DNA of 64,000 nucleotides, taken from NCBI GenBank assembly GCA_027382625.1, contig JAJKFJ010021887.1, positions 1 to 64,000 of the forward strand, read 5' to 3'. The stretch is from Tetmemena sp. SeJ-2015. Its lineage: Eukaryota > Ciliophora > Spirotrichea > Sporadotrichida > Oxytrichidae. A program made the position numbers and the translations under genes. A model generated the notes under the pieces. That model was not told the DNA's origin and ran no database searches. It saw nothing but the letters and a program-made list of their open reading frames with translations. Every line of letters begins with the position of its first letter. The stretch's first letter is position 1. Positions 23,006 to 32,769 of the stretch are shown piece after piece.

Positions 23006-24205
23006 ATGATCAGATGCAGGTTCTTTATTTTAAACTTTCATACTTTAATCATTCTGAGATTGATCCTCAGCCGAAGCTTAGGGCTTGCTAACTACCACAT
23101 ACTGAATATAGATTTATTTAGGACAGATATAGTACCTTCTTCTTCTTTTGATGCTTATTCTTTGCTTGAGTAGGGGCAAACTAAACCTGAATCGATTGAT
23201 TTTCAGTCATCTGCAACTACTCCTCTGACATTTCATCATTCCTTTGTTGATACTTTAACTTTGGCATCCAACTTTATTTACTCTCCTCTTTAGGAATGCC
23301 AAATTTATTTAGCTAATTGTCAACTATCGTTACTTAAATATAGGGGAGATAAATATATAGACTTTATGAAACTTGCCTATGATTGGAAGGCATGTAGTCT
23401 TGTTTAGATTTTTCAATAGGCTATTCATTTTTGTCGATGGGTCCTTTTGAATAAATGTTTGAGAGTTGCTATCTTACTTAATCAATCATAATGAATGATT
23501 ATTTATAATGTAATAATAAATGTACTTGTGATATCTTTGGAGGTGTGTTGGTTGTCTACCGCAGACCTTGTCTTTTGCTGGGATTAGATTGACTGATATT
23601 TCTAGGGCTGTTTTTGCTGAGCTCTTTCACGTTAATCAACTTCGTTACTAAACATGTAATAATTTAGATGAGCCCAATAGCAAATTTAATATTTTTCTTA
23701 CAATGTGTTGCTCTTTTGGTCTGAGTCGAATAGTGATGATTGATCTTTCTTCAGAGAGAAACTTGAAAGAGACTAAAGAGAAAGTTTCAAAACTTCAATT
23801 AATAATGAAATTTTTAAGAACCGGGAAAATAGAAATGGCTTCGCTTGCTTACCCCTTCTTAAGTTTCAAATCCTCTTCCTTTCCTCTGCACAGTCTTAGA
23901 ATTGGTAAATGGAGAATTGAATTGCTGCTTGCTAGAGTTTCCGATGCCTCCGTTTAGGGAATCATTTTAATCCTGCTATTAATTTAGGCTTCGTGGCTAG
24001 AACTAATCCGAATCAACATGATGCTGATTTGATCCTTGATGCTGTCCATTACTTGCTCTCTAAATTTAAATTACACCTTTGCATTCAAGAACAAATCCCC
24101 TTTATTTAAATTACTGCCATTAAATGTCTTCTTTTTGAAATTTGTCTTACTCTATGCGGTGCTTAATATTTAGGCAGCTCCTCCATGGGCACATAGCCAT
24201 CGCGT
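23006..24205 (+). CDS. Unrecognised coding region
   Basis: From ATG 23006 the plus strand is open for 160 codons under the ciliate code (for example FRTDIVPSSSFDAYSLLEQG). After a gap around 23490-23570 it is open again (VFAELFHVNQLRYQ; then a KETKEKVSKLQLIMKFL helix). After a one-base shift near 23955 it continues as FNPAINLGFVARTNPNQHDA and fades near 24200. Composition is normal for a globular helical protein, with no low complexity. I do not recognise the family, and the start may be an internal Met. The gaps could be an IES, an intron or decay. It is isolated by A/T-rich spacers on both sides. Confidence 0.45.
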
Positions 24206-24932
24206 ACTTTAAATTGCGGACGGACTGTTCCATCCTCTCTCAATGTTCCTACATTCGATATTATTACAATATTTCTCATTATTTATTTAGATATACACTA
24301 TTTTTATAAAAAATTGAGTGAAACAGCTGTCTCTTTTTACTGTACTGAACACCTTTTCAATCCAATTACAAGTAAATATAGTTAGTAAAAACTTCAAATT
24401 ACTGAAGTGTGATTTATAAAGAAAAGAACTACGTCTTACCAGGAATGATCCTTTGATTTTGGTTATTTCTGCTCTCCATTAAAACCTTGTTCATTAATTA
24501 TAAATTAAAAGTTGCTTAAAAATATATTCTAACATCATACCACAACACTATCAAATTAATTTCCTGAATTAAACTATTATTTTTGTTTTAAAACTACAAT
24601 TAGAATTTATTTTAAAAGAGGAAAAATCTATATTTCAGTAAATTTTTAAAAATTATTTTACGATCAGTAAATTAAGTTCTGTCAGAATAAATAAACTAAC
24701 AGTGTCAGAATCAATAAATTTGAAGAATAAAAGTACGAAATTCATTAGCTATTTAATGAAATTAAGTAATTTAATTGGCTGATTTAAGTATTTAAGTAAA
24801 ATGTCTCACACAGAATTTATAATTCAAACTTAAACTTTAAAAAACAAAGACTTCAAAAAACTCATAACTAAACTATCTAAAATATACCCTACCTCGACCT
24901 AGACTCCCACCCACCAACCCCTAGACTAAAAC
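24206..24932. other. A/T-rich intergenic spacer
   Basis: More than 700 bp dominated by A and T runs, with TGA in all frames. It should include the promoter of the next gene. No motif was recognised. Confidence 0.6.
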
Positions 24933-27900
24933 ATGACATACATAGCAATAAGATAAACTCAGAACAACATAAGAAACAAGAAGATGAGAGTTTCTCTGAG
25001 ATAAGATATAAACAGAACTACCATAAATACGACTACTACGACTGCGAAACGAACAGTTGATACTAATTAGACTGCAGCGCCCTCTGAAGACGGAGGTTAG
25101 GGCATGCATGATGGTCAATCTAACGGCAATGGAGGAAAAGCCAGAAGAGGACGCAAGTCTGGACCCTCCAAGTTTACCAAGAGTAACTCTCGTGTAAACT
25201 CAAGAAGCTGTGCAAACTCGAATAACAGCTCTCAGGATTAAGTTGGAAGCTGTTAGAGCGCGGGTTCAAACTGGAGAAGTTAAGGCTTCTAACAAGATGT
25301 TGGCCCTGCTGGACCCAGAGATAGAATAGAAGAGAGCAGTGAGGATGGCCTTGAGGGCGAAGAGGTAGGAGCTGATTACATCATCAACTCTTACTTGCCC
25401 TTAATTTGCGGAATCAACCTCCAGAAAGTCTAAGCCTCTTGCAACCTAAGCAGAGGCAGATAATGTCAGAAATCTCTACAGAGCTAACACCTTCGACAAT
25501 TTCAAAGATTTTTGAAGAACTCTCAGCCAACTCCTCAGATAACTTAAGTCGGAACTGTTTAAAGTAACAATGAGGATTCTTAACAAGGTGACTGTGCTAA
25601 TTATTTTAAAGATTTTTATTTCAAAGTTCAAATAGCTTTCATTGAGAATGACCGGATCCACATTGTTAAAAGTCAATTAGAATAGCACCTTTAATGGAAG
25701 GCTGAGGTAATGAATTGCTTGAGCAACCGCTGGAACACTTCTTTCTGTGTTGACTCTCGTAACTAAAAGCTAGTCTCTTAGATTGGAGAGCAAAGCAGAT
25801 GTAATTAGCACCAGCTAGGGCTTGAAGCATTTCTTACATTACGATGCTGCTATGATAAAGGCCAAGACTAACCGTATACCTGCAATCGCAAGGAAGATGG
25901 CCCTTGAGGATTCTCTTGTCCAAGAGAGAATCTCTTTCATAGTTAACCTCACTGAGACTCTTAAAGTTTATGAATGTGTGTTATAATAAGTCTGAAAATT
26001 TGTGAGACTCTTGATTAGTTAATTTTCAGAGACTAGACCCTTAAGCCTGTTGATATTACTATTGGAGGTGAGGGCGGTTATAGAATCAAAGTTGCTGACA
26101 ATTTATTATAATTTTTATATCACTAAATTAAATTGGTACATATATGAATGAGGAGTGCTAAATAAAGCTACAGGAGTTGAAGAAAACTTGCGGAATGGAC
26201 CCCTGGGGAGTTTCAAAGAGCTATAAGTACAACGGGCTCACCATTCACACTTTCATAGATATGCGCTTCAACGTTGAGAGATACTCCACTATTTTCTGAC
26301 CAACTTGGTAGTATTAAATGTTTTAGTATCTCTTCTCCTTTATACCATATATTTATAGAATTCATCAGAAAGGCTAATTATTTCTTAAACTATTTCATAA
26401 TACATAATCTAAACTAGCTCATTAACAAGAATCTTGTAAAGTGAAGGAGCTGGAGTAGGACATCTTATATCTGAACTGCACTTAGAAAACAGTAGTCGTC
26501 TACAACAAAGAGACCGGCTGCTTTGAGTTTATCGGTGAGTCTATCCATTTGAAGTAAGGAGGAGATGAGTTGCAAGATATTGAGGAGTTCCTAGCTTACA
26601 TCACCTCCTGGTTGAATAGATAAGGAAATGACAGACTTACTCTGGGAAGCATCTTCTAGAGTATGGACAAAGAAAACTATGGAGAGCTAAGTTAGGTCCG
26701 CTTCTTGCAAGCTCTCGACAAGATTGGAGTCAAGCTCAAGGCATCCGAAGTTTCCATGGTTAAGGATGTGCTTGACCCTAGAGGAATAGGCTATTTCAGA
26801 TATAAGCCACTTGTAAGAGAACTTTAGGGTATACCACAATTGGAGTTCATTCAGAAAGAAGTCCTACTTCTGGCTAAATTAGTCATCCAGAGGGACCTAA
26901 ATGAGATGGATTTTAAGCAGCTTCTAGATCCAACAAGAGCAGAAAGTCTAAACTTAACCTAGCTTCAAGATGCTATGAAACTCATTAAGAATGATTTCCT
27001 TCAGATGAATGAGGATAGTTATAAATTTGTTGGAAGTTTGAGATATTTTTCACTGCTGTTGATGCCTTATTGATAGAGTAAACAAGAGATGCTATTTCAA
27101 AATCGAATCGCTCTTTAACAGAGTTATTGACAAGACATTGCTCCAAATAGAATGGCTTCCTAGACTACTCCGAAGTTGAAAATATGCTTCTAGAGTGCTA
27201 ACTCGCTCTAAAGCCTACCATGTTAGCAAGACTTTTAGAGAGACTTGACAAAGGTAAAAAGTAAGGAAGAGTGAGCTTAGCCAGCCTCCGATTCCTCATT
27301 AGTGGTGAGGCCTCTGCTCATGAGCCTAGGTAATCACAGTCTCTCCAAAGATCCTATGACTATGAGCCTACTCTTGATCGCAATGCTAAAGTTTCAGAAG
27401 AATCTACTCAAGAGGAGCTAGGATATTGCAGAAATGCTGCCAGAAAGATCCTTCAGCATTTCTCAAGCCAACCTTCAACAGCTAAATCTCTTCAAGACCT
27501 GCTAAATCAGAGAGATAAATTCAATGAAGGATTAATCACAAAAGAAGAAGTTGAAGATATTATTAAGGAAGCTAGAGTAGCCGATCTATCTACTGGAGAA
27601 TTAAAGACTCTCATGCTTAACATGGATAGAAACTATTTCTTCAATATACATTTCATAATGGCATTTTGAAACAATAGAGGATATGTAAACACTCAAACTT
27701 TCTTAGATAGATTGATTGAGTACACCCAAGAAACAAAGCAAGAGTAGTGCTTGCGCTAATTTGCTCTCAATTGCAAAAGACAAGGCATAAACCTCAAATA
27801 AGAACTACTTAAGTATGACAATACTATTTACCTAGGCTTTGAACTAAATGCCCATAGCCGTGAATGACGAAATGGTTGACATAGTAATAATTGGAGATAG

Positions 27901-27937
27901 CCAGACTTTTATCGGCACCTTAGACGTGAAAAATTGA
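24933..27937 (+). CDS. Large protein with basic Gly/Ser-rich N-terminus and EF-hand-like helical C-terminus
   Basis: Start at ATG 24933; upstream is A/T-rich. The N-terminus is disordered and basic (KARRGRKSGPSKFTKSNSR). A domain at 25430-25970 includes CANYFKDFYFKVQIAFIEND and LKHFLHYDAAMIKAK. A small module follows (VDITIGGEGGYRIKVADN), then ITSWLNRQGNDRLTLGSIFQ and repeated helix-loop-helix segments that look like EF-hand pairs with weak calcium loops (SMDKENYGELSQVRFLQAL; CQLALKPTMLARLLERLDKG). The final exon ends IGDSQTFIGTLDVKN at TGA 27935-27937. Introns or IESs interrupt it near 25985, 26105, 26300, 27030 and 27670. It stops only 35 bp before the pointer that ends the scrambled CEP290-like locus, on the opposite strand. 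I do not recognise a named family; a calcium-responsive cytoskeletal protein is a guess. Confidence 0.6.
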
Positions 27938-27972
27938 TTTATTCTTTCAGACCAAACAGGATTATACTGACT

Positions 27973-29728
27973 TTAGTTGATCTCTTTATGATGCATTATT
28001 ATAAGTATTGTTCTCCTCTTTTTTCTCTTGGGCTTCTCTTGTAGCTCTTAGCTCAAGGAGTCTGATATTTTGAAGTTTACCGCTAAGTTCAATCATTCTT
28101 CTACTTATCTCGGTATTAGTCTTATTCTGCAAGAACTCAAGCTGCTCTAAAGCATAGTTTGCTTGGGCCTCTGCTTCATCTAACCTCAGTTGGTTCTCTT
28201 TATATCTTCCTCTAATAGAGAAGTAGCTTTCTTCTAATTCTGACTTTGCATCGCTCAACTCCTAAACTGCCTTATCGAAAAATTCAGCTTTCTCGAGAGT
28301 TAGGAAGGGATTTGAAGAGTCAGTGATTTAAGCCTTTAGCTTTTCTATCTCAAGCAGCTTCTCCTGAATATGATTCTCTGCATCGTGGTGCTAGTACTCC
28401 TTGTTATGGAGAAGTTAGAGATTATTCATGAGCTCGCCTCTAAGTTCCTTGTTTTCAGTCAGGATCATGTCATACTTCTTGTTGATAGCCGCCTCTTGCC
28501 ATCTACTCAACATCACAAGGTAGTAGAGCTTAGCCTGGCGTTTTTAGTCCTCAGATTGAGAGGCCATATCACGGAAGGCGTTCACAAGATTCTCATTCTC
28601 ATCTTTCTTTCTCTCCATAGCTAACTTCAAACCACGAGCCTGATCAGCCATAACCTCAGTCATGTTCTTATAAGTGATCATAGCTGCCTTTGTCTCGATG
28701 CATTCAGTGGCTAGGTCTTCTACAGTTTTCTTCAGTCTCATGGAATCATCCTTAGGAATAGATAGGTTGAGCTTGTTTGTTAGATCGATGATCTGTTACT
28801 TGTCAAGTAAGTATCTCTCAGTCAATTCATTCCACTTCTTCTCAAGTACATCGTATTAGATATTTAAAAATCCTAATACTTATCAGTATTACTTCTAGCA
28901 CTCTATCTGAGACTGTTGAGCATGGTTTAGGATGCTATAAGCAGTTTGTAGCTTAGTCTGGAGTTGCTTCTCTCTAGTCTCAAGCAAAGTTATTCTAGTC
29001 TGAAGTTGCAGCTCTTAGTTCTACTTGCCCATTCCTCTTGCAAGCTGCTAGTTGTAGATCTTCATATCATTTTAAGTCATTCCAGTTGACTGACCATATC
29101 TATTAACTCCTCCCTGGTTCATGGTCTGATGAGCTTTATCAGCTTCGTACCTCTCTTGCTCTTCAAGAATCAAGGAGCGAACATCTGTCTTGACAGTGTG
29201 ATTGAAGTTGGCTAGAAACTCAGGGAAGGTGAGTTTTCCACTCTAGTCAAAGTCTATTGAGTAGAAGATATTTCGAGCTTGCTGAACACTCTTTAAATTA
29301 ATAAAGCCCAAGATTAATAAACGCATATACATACTCAATTTGACCTTCATATTCTCAAACATCTCTCTCATTTCATCGAAGTCTATCTCACCAGAATTGT
29401 CTACATCTACCTTTGCAAAGAGAGTCTTGAGCTCTCTGCCGCTGCTGATTAAAGCTTCATTTATCTTAGTGAAAATATCCTTCTTAAGCCTGATTATGTC
29501 ATCTGGGATGCGATCATAGGCTTGCATTTGCTTGTTGGAATCGTTTTCGTCCATCCTTATCTTGTATCGAGTGAAGATTCTCAGGAACTCATTGTAGTCA
29601 ATGCCAGCTTTCTTATCCTTCCAGAAGCCATTAAATTAATATCAAGATCAGATTAAAACTAGAAGTTGTCTATAAACTTGTCTATCTCTGCAGAGTCAAT
29701 TCTCAAATCCATACTGCTAAACACATCC
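27973..29728 (-). CDS. CEP290: CEP290-like gene, segment C (third in protein order)
   Basis: Minus strand, beginning at pointer GGATGTGTTTA (29718-29728) and ending at pointer AACTAA (27973-27978). It encodes the second half of an EF-hand array (DKKAGIDYNEF; KVDVDNSGEIDFDEM; SIDFDQSGKLTFPEF after IES removal) and a long coiled coil. The coiled coil tracks human CEP290 beyond about residue 1050: RITLLETREKQLQTKL, and the KDENENLVNAFRDMASQSED region with its following helix. CEP290 is a transition-zone and centriolar-satellite scaffold gating protein entry into cilia. In the germline this segment directly follows segment A, separated by 26 bp, although in the protein segment B must come between. 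One-base slips or further small inserts occur near 29640 and 28880. The alignment rests on my memory of the human protein, not on a search. Confidence 0.7.
29292..29336 (-). other. IES, 45 bp, pointer GAGT
   Basis: GAGT on the minus strand (plus-strand ACTC at 29288-29291 and 29333-29336) bounds the insert. Removal joins KVKLS to VQQARNIFYSIDFD in frame and completes the last EF-hand. Reading it as a GT-AG intron breaks the frame. Confidence 0.7.
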
Positions 29729-29754
29729 ATAATCTAGTCTTCAATATCTCTCAA
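29729..29754 (-). other. 26-bp eliminated spacer between segments A and C
   Basis: Lies between pointer TTAATAG (29755-29761, end of A) and pointer GGATGTGTTTA (29718-29728, start of C). It happens to be open in the same frame, so a naive translation runs from A into C without a stop and hides the missing segment B. Confidence 0.65.
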
Positions 29755-30733
29755 CTATTAATTCAACTTCATAGCATACTGGTCTAGTTTGTAGAGTTGA
29801 TCAGGGGTGAGGTTTTTGTATCTGAGATCTGGCTGGTCAGTTTTGTAGAGGATACTCTGTTGCTTGAGCATGAGCTTTAGCTTTGCTCTCTCCTCTTCGA
29901 GGCGATAGTTGTCCTCTTGCAGTACTCTGATAAGCTTCTTGTAGTCGTCTATCTTCTCCTTGTCCAAGTACTTTATTTACTCGATGTCTATACCGTAGTT
30001 CTCAGGTACATTAGCAAGCTTTCGGAGGTTTATTAAAGCAAGAAAATCTATTACAATGCTATATGAGAACAAAGGTTTCTATTTTCGGCAAGTGCATTTT
30101 CCAGTTCGTTCTCTTTCTTGTTGATCTCAAATAGGTACTTCTGGACTAGATTTTGCTTTTCCTTCATTTCAGCTCTCAAGTTGTCGATCATCTTGATGAA
30201 GTTGCGTGACTCTTTATCCTACCCCAGCAGGTTTAGATCCTTTTGTAGCTAGGCAATACGCTCTTGCTGTACTCTTTCTCTTTGCTCCTGAGAGTGGCTC
30301 TCTTGGACATGCAGATCTATTCTCTCCTTCAGCAACTAGTTGTCTTGACGCAGTCTGGCCAATTCCTCTCTCTCTTTGGCGAGTAGTACATCTACCTTGG
30401 ACTGTACTATTTTCTCTACTCGCTGCACGGAGTCCTTTGCATTATTTAGCTTCTCTCTGTAAGCGTCTCTGTCCTAAGTGAAGTTTAGAATTAAGCAAAA
30501 TTAGTGCAAATCAATGATTGGGAAAAATGGTAACAAACAAGCCAATTCTAAGATCCAATAAGAGAGGAGAAATAATCGATGACTTACTTGAATAGCTTTG
30601 ATATAGAGGTTATTCTTTTCCTCTAGTTCTTCTTGCAGATCGACCGTGAGGTTTCTCTGGTGAATGAGTTCTTTGCGAAGTCTAAGTGCTTCGCCTGCAT
30701 CTGTTTTCATTCGAAATTCAAATTCTTCTTTCG
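29755..30733 (-). CDS. CEP290: CEP290-like gene, segment A (first in protein order within this window)
   Basis: Minus strand. It opens after an in-frame TGA near 30735-30745; the first Met codon is at 30710 (MKTDAGEALRLRKEL). A 114-bp phase-0 intron lies at 30474-30587 and an IES at 30032-30078. It is coiled coil throughout. The motif order NALAENRNLRKL, then NYGIDIEQIKYL, then DNYRLEEERAKLKLMLKQ corresponds to the stretch of human CEP290 around residues 500-590, including its LEEERLDLKKKI. It ends at pointer TTAATAG (29755-29761). The far N-terminal few hundred residues of animal CEP290 were not found here. They may be absent in this lineage or lie in a segment outside the window, since the frame continues upstream of the Met for several codons. 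Confidence 0.7.
30032..30078 (-). other. IES, 47 bp, pointer AAACCT
   Basis: AAACCT on the minus strand (plus AGGTTT at 30026-30031 and 30073-30078). Excision joins ENALAENRN to LRKLANVPENY in frame at a conserved position of the coiled coil. The ends are not GT-AG. This is one of the cleanest IESs in the window. Confidence 0.8.
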
Positions 30734-30838
30734 AAAGTCAATTCAAATCCTAAGATTTATTTAAATTATACTCAACACGCCACCTCTCCTATTTAAATAC
30801 CTGGGATATAGGATACATGTATTCTTCTTTAATGATTC

Positions 30839-32549
30839 TTAATAGAGTGCTGATATGAAGTTGGTGGGAGGTATGGCTGAGGAACCTGCTGACATGTACG
30901 AGCTAAGAAACGAGAACCGCATTCTCAAGAGTTAGCTGGAAGTACTAAGTGAGAAAGGCAAGGAGCTGGCCAAGGCCAACTTAGACGCTTTACTTAAGGA
31001 TCTAGGACTTGGAGAGTCAGGAAAATTCCTTCAACAACTTCTTATGGGCAATGAAGAAATGAAAAAGATGCTTCAGGAGCTGCTTTCCAAAGGATTCATT
31101 ACAAGTGGATTCATTCCTAATGCTACCGGAGTCTAGATTTCATCTGGAGCAACCGGCAACAACTTTGGAGATTTTGGAGACTTCAAGCCACCTGTCCCCT
31201 CAGTAAATGTAGATGGGGACATCCCACAAGGCTTCTCCTTCAAGTTCAGATCTTACCTAGACGTCATGGATAGAGATGGCAGAGCTGGCCTCAAAGACCC
31301 CACAAAGCACGATGTGGCTTTCTTACAGCTACAGTTATGCGAATTCATGGAATTGCTTAAGCGAAAGGACGAAGAGTTAACTGCAAAGAGCCATGAAACT
31401 GAGCACCTCTACGAAAAGATTAGAGATTATCTGCTAGTCCAAGATTAACTGTACAAGGACTTTGTGAGACTAGAGAAAGACTTCAACTCCCGCAAAGAAG
31501 AGTTAGAGCGCAAGTACACTATATCACAAGACAGTCTGAATGAACAGAGACAGATGACTGACAAGTACTTAAAAGCTCTGAACACTCTCGAGAGTAGAGA
31601 CCCTCACGCTATTGAGAATAGATTAATTGAGCTCACAAAGCAAAACGCAATTCTTGACATCAACTTGCTCAGACTAACACGTAAATACCAAATTTTGGAG
31701 GAGTAGGAGTAACTTATTCGAAGAGAGTATCACAACAAGGAGCAAGATATGGCCGAGAAAGATAGATTTGTGCAGTTAAGAATCAATAAGCTCAAAGAGT
31801 ACAAGGCTAGAGCCATTTAGTAACTTAAGTTCCTTTTCAATAAGTTAAGAATGGCAGTGCCTCTCACTGAGTTCCAAGCCATCCAAAACCAAAATGAGAT
31901 AAACAGTTCGCTCAACTCAAAAATTGCAATCAATAAAAATCGCATTTACTGAAGCAAAAGAATGCTGACTATACCGATAGAAACATTCAACTTGCCACCA
32001 AGATTTCAGTTTTGCAAAAGCAGTCCAGAGAGTTCTAAGAATCAGAGGAAAGACTCAAGATATTATAAGACTCTAAAGATGACCTTGAAAATGAATACGA
32101 GATGCTAAGAAAGAGACTAGAGCTCGTAGATGACTCCTACAGATGGGAGAATGCAGTCTTTAATAAGATTGTGTCAACTCTTAAGCGCTACAAAGTGTCA
32201 CCTCAGCAAGCATTTGAGGCATTTGACAAAGACCGCAACGGCAAACTTGACAGAAATGAGTTTTTGTAAGCTTTAGAAGTGCTTCATCTTCAAGATCTTA
32301 CTCCTCAAGAGACTGATGTACTCATGTCTTCAATAGACTATGATGGAAGTGGAAGTGTAAACTATAAGGAATTTGTGAGAAAACTCAGTCGTCACGGAGT
32401 GAAATCTAGGACGAAGGAGGAACAAATAATTTATCTGATAGTTGAGAGTCTTAAGAAGAGTGGAATAAAGAGTCTCGCAGAGGCTTTTGAAATGTTCGAC
32501 AAAGAGGGAACTGGTACACTCTCGAGAGATGATTTCAAGGATGTGTTTA
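30839..32549 (+). CDS. CEP290: CEP290-like gene, segment B (second in protein order, inverted)
   Basis: Plus strand, opposite to the other segments. It begins at pointer TTAATAG (30839-30845) and ends at pointer GGATGTGTTTA (32539-32549). The frame is open throughout except for one slip in a T-run at 31951. It matches human CEP290 from about residue 690 to 1010: QLCEFMELLKRKDEELTAKS resembles the LLQELENKEKKL stretch, and INKLKEYKARAIQQLKFLF with RMAVPLTEFQAI resembles LQRFKEMAIFKIAALQKV with its DNSVSL. The end carries EF-hands absent from animal CEP290: FDKDRNGKLDRNEF, IDYDGSGSVNYKEF and FDKEGTGTLSRDDF. The pointer at its 3' end cuts through the outgoing helix of the third EF-hand. Sequence beyond 32549 reads as noncoding. 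Confidence 0.72.
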
Positions 32550-32769
32550 TAATTGTTTTTTTAAGAAATATCTGGTTTAATTAGATAATCAAAATGTAAG
32601 AAAGGCATCAATATTTTTGTTTTGAAGCCGTGAGAAGTTATAAAATCATTTTGCCAATTTAGAAAGGCATCTTAACTTAGAATGATCATACTTATTCTTC
32701 ATCCCGATTCTTAAAGTGGACTTAAGAACCTCAAAACAGATATTTCACTGTGATAATTTGAGCTGATTC

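Noticed and set aside
28370..28859. Plus-strand hydrophobic frames near 28.4-28.9 kb
   Set aside because: Antisense to the coiled coil of segment C, which keeps heptad structure and similarity to CEP290.
29701..29800. Reading A and C of the CEP290-like gene as one uninterrupted exon
   Set aside because: The 26-bp gap is open by chance, but the protein would lack the region found in segment B, and both flanks are exact pointer matches to the ends of B.
30206..30481. 91-codon plus-strand frame
   Set aside because: Antisense to segment A of the CEP290-like gene, whose frame is supported by homology and by IES repair.
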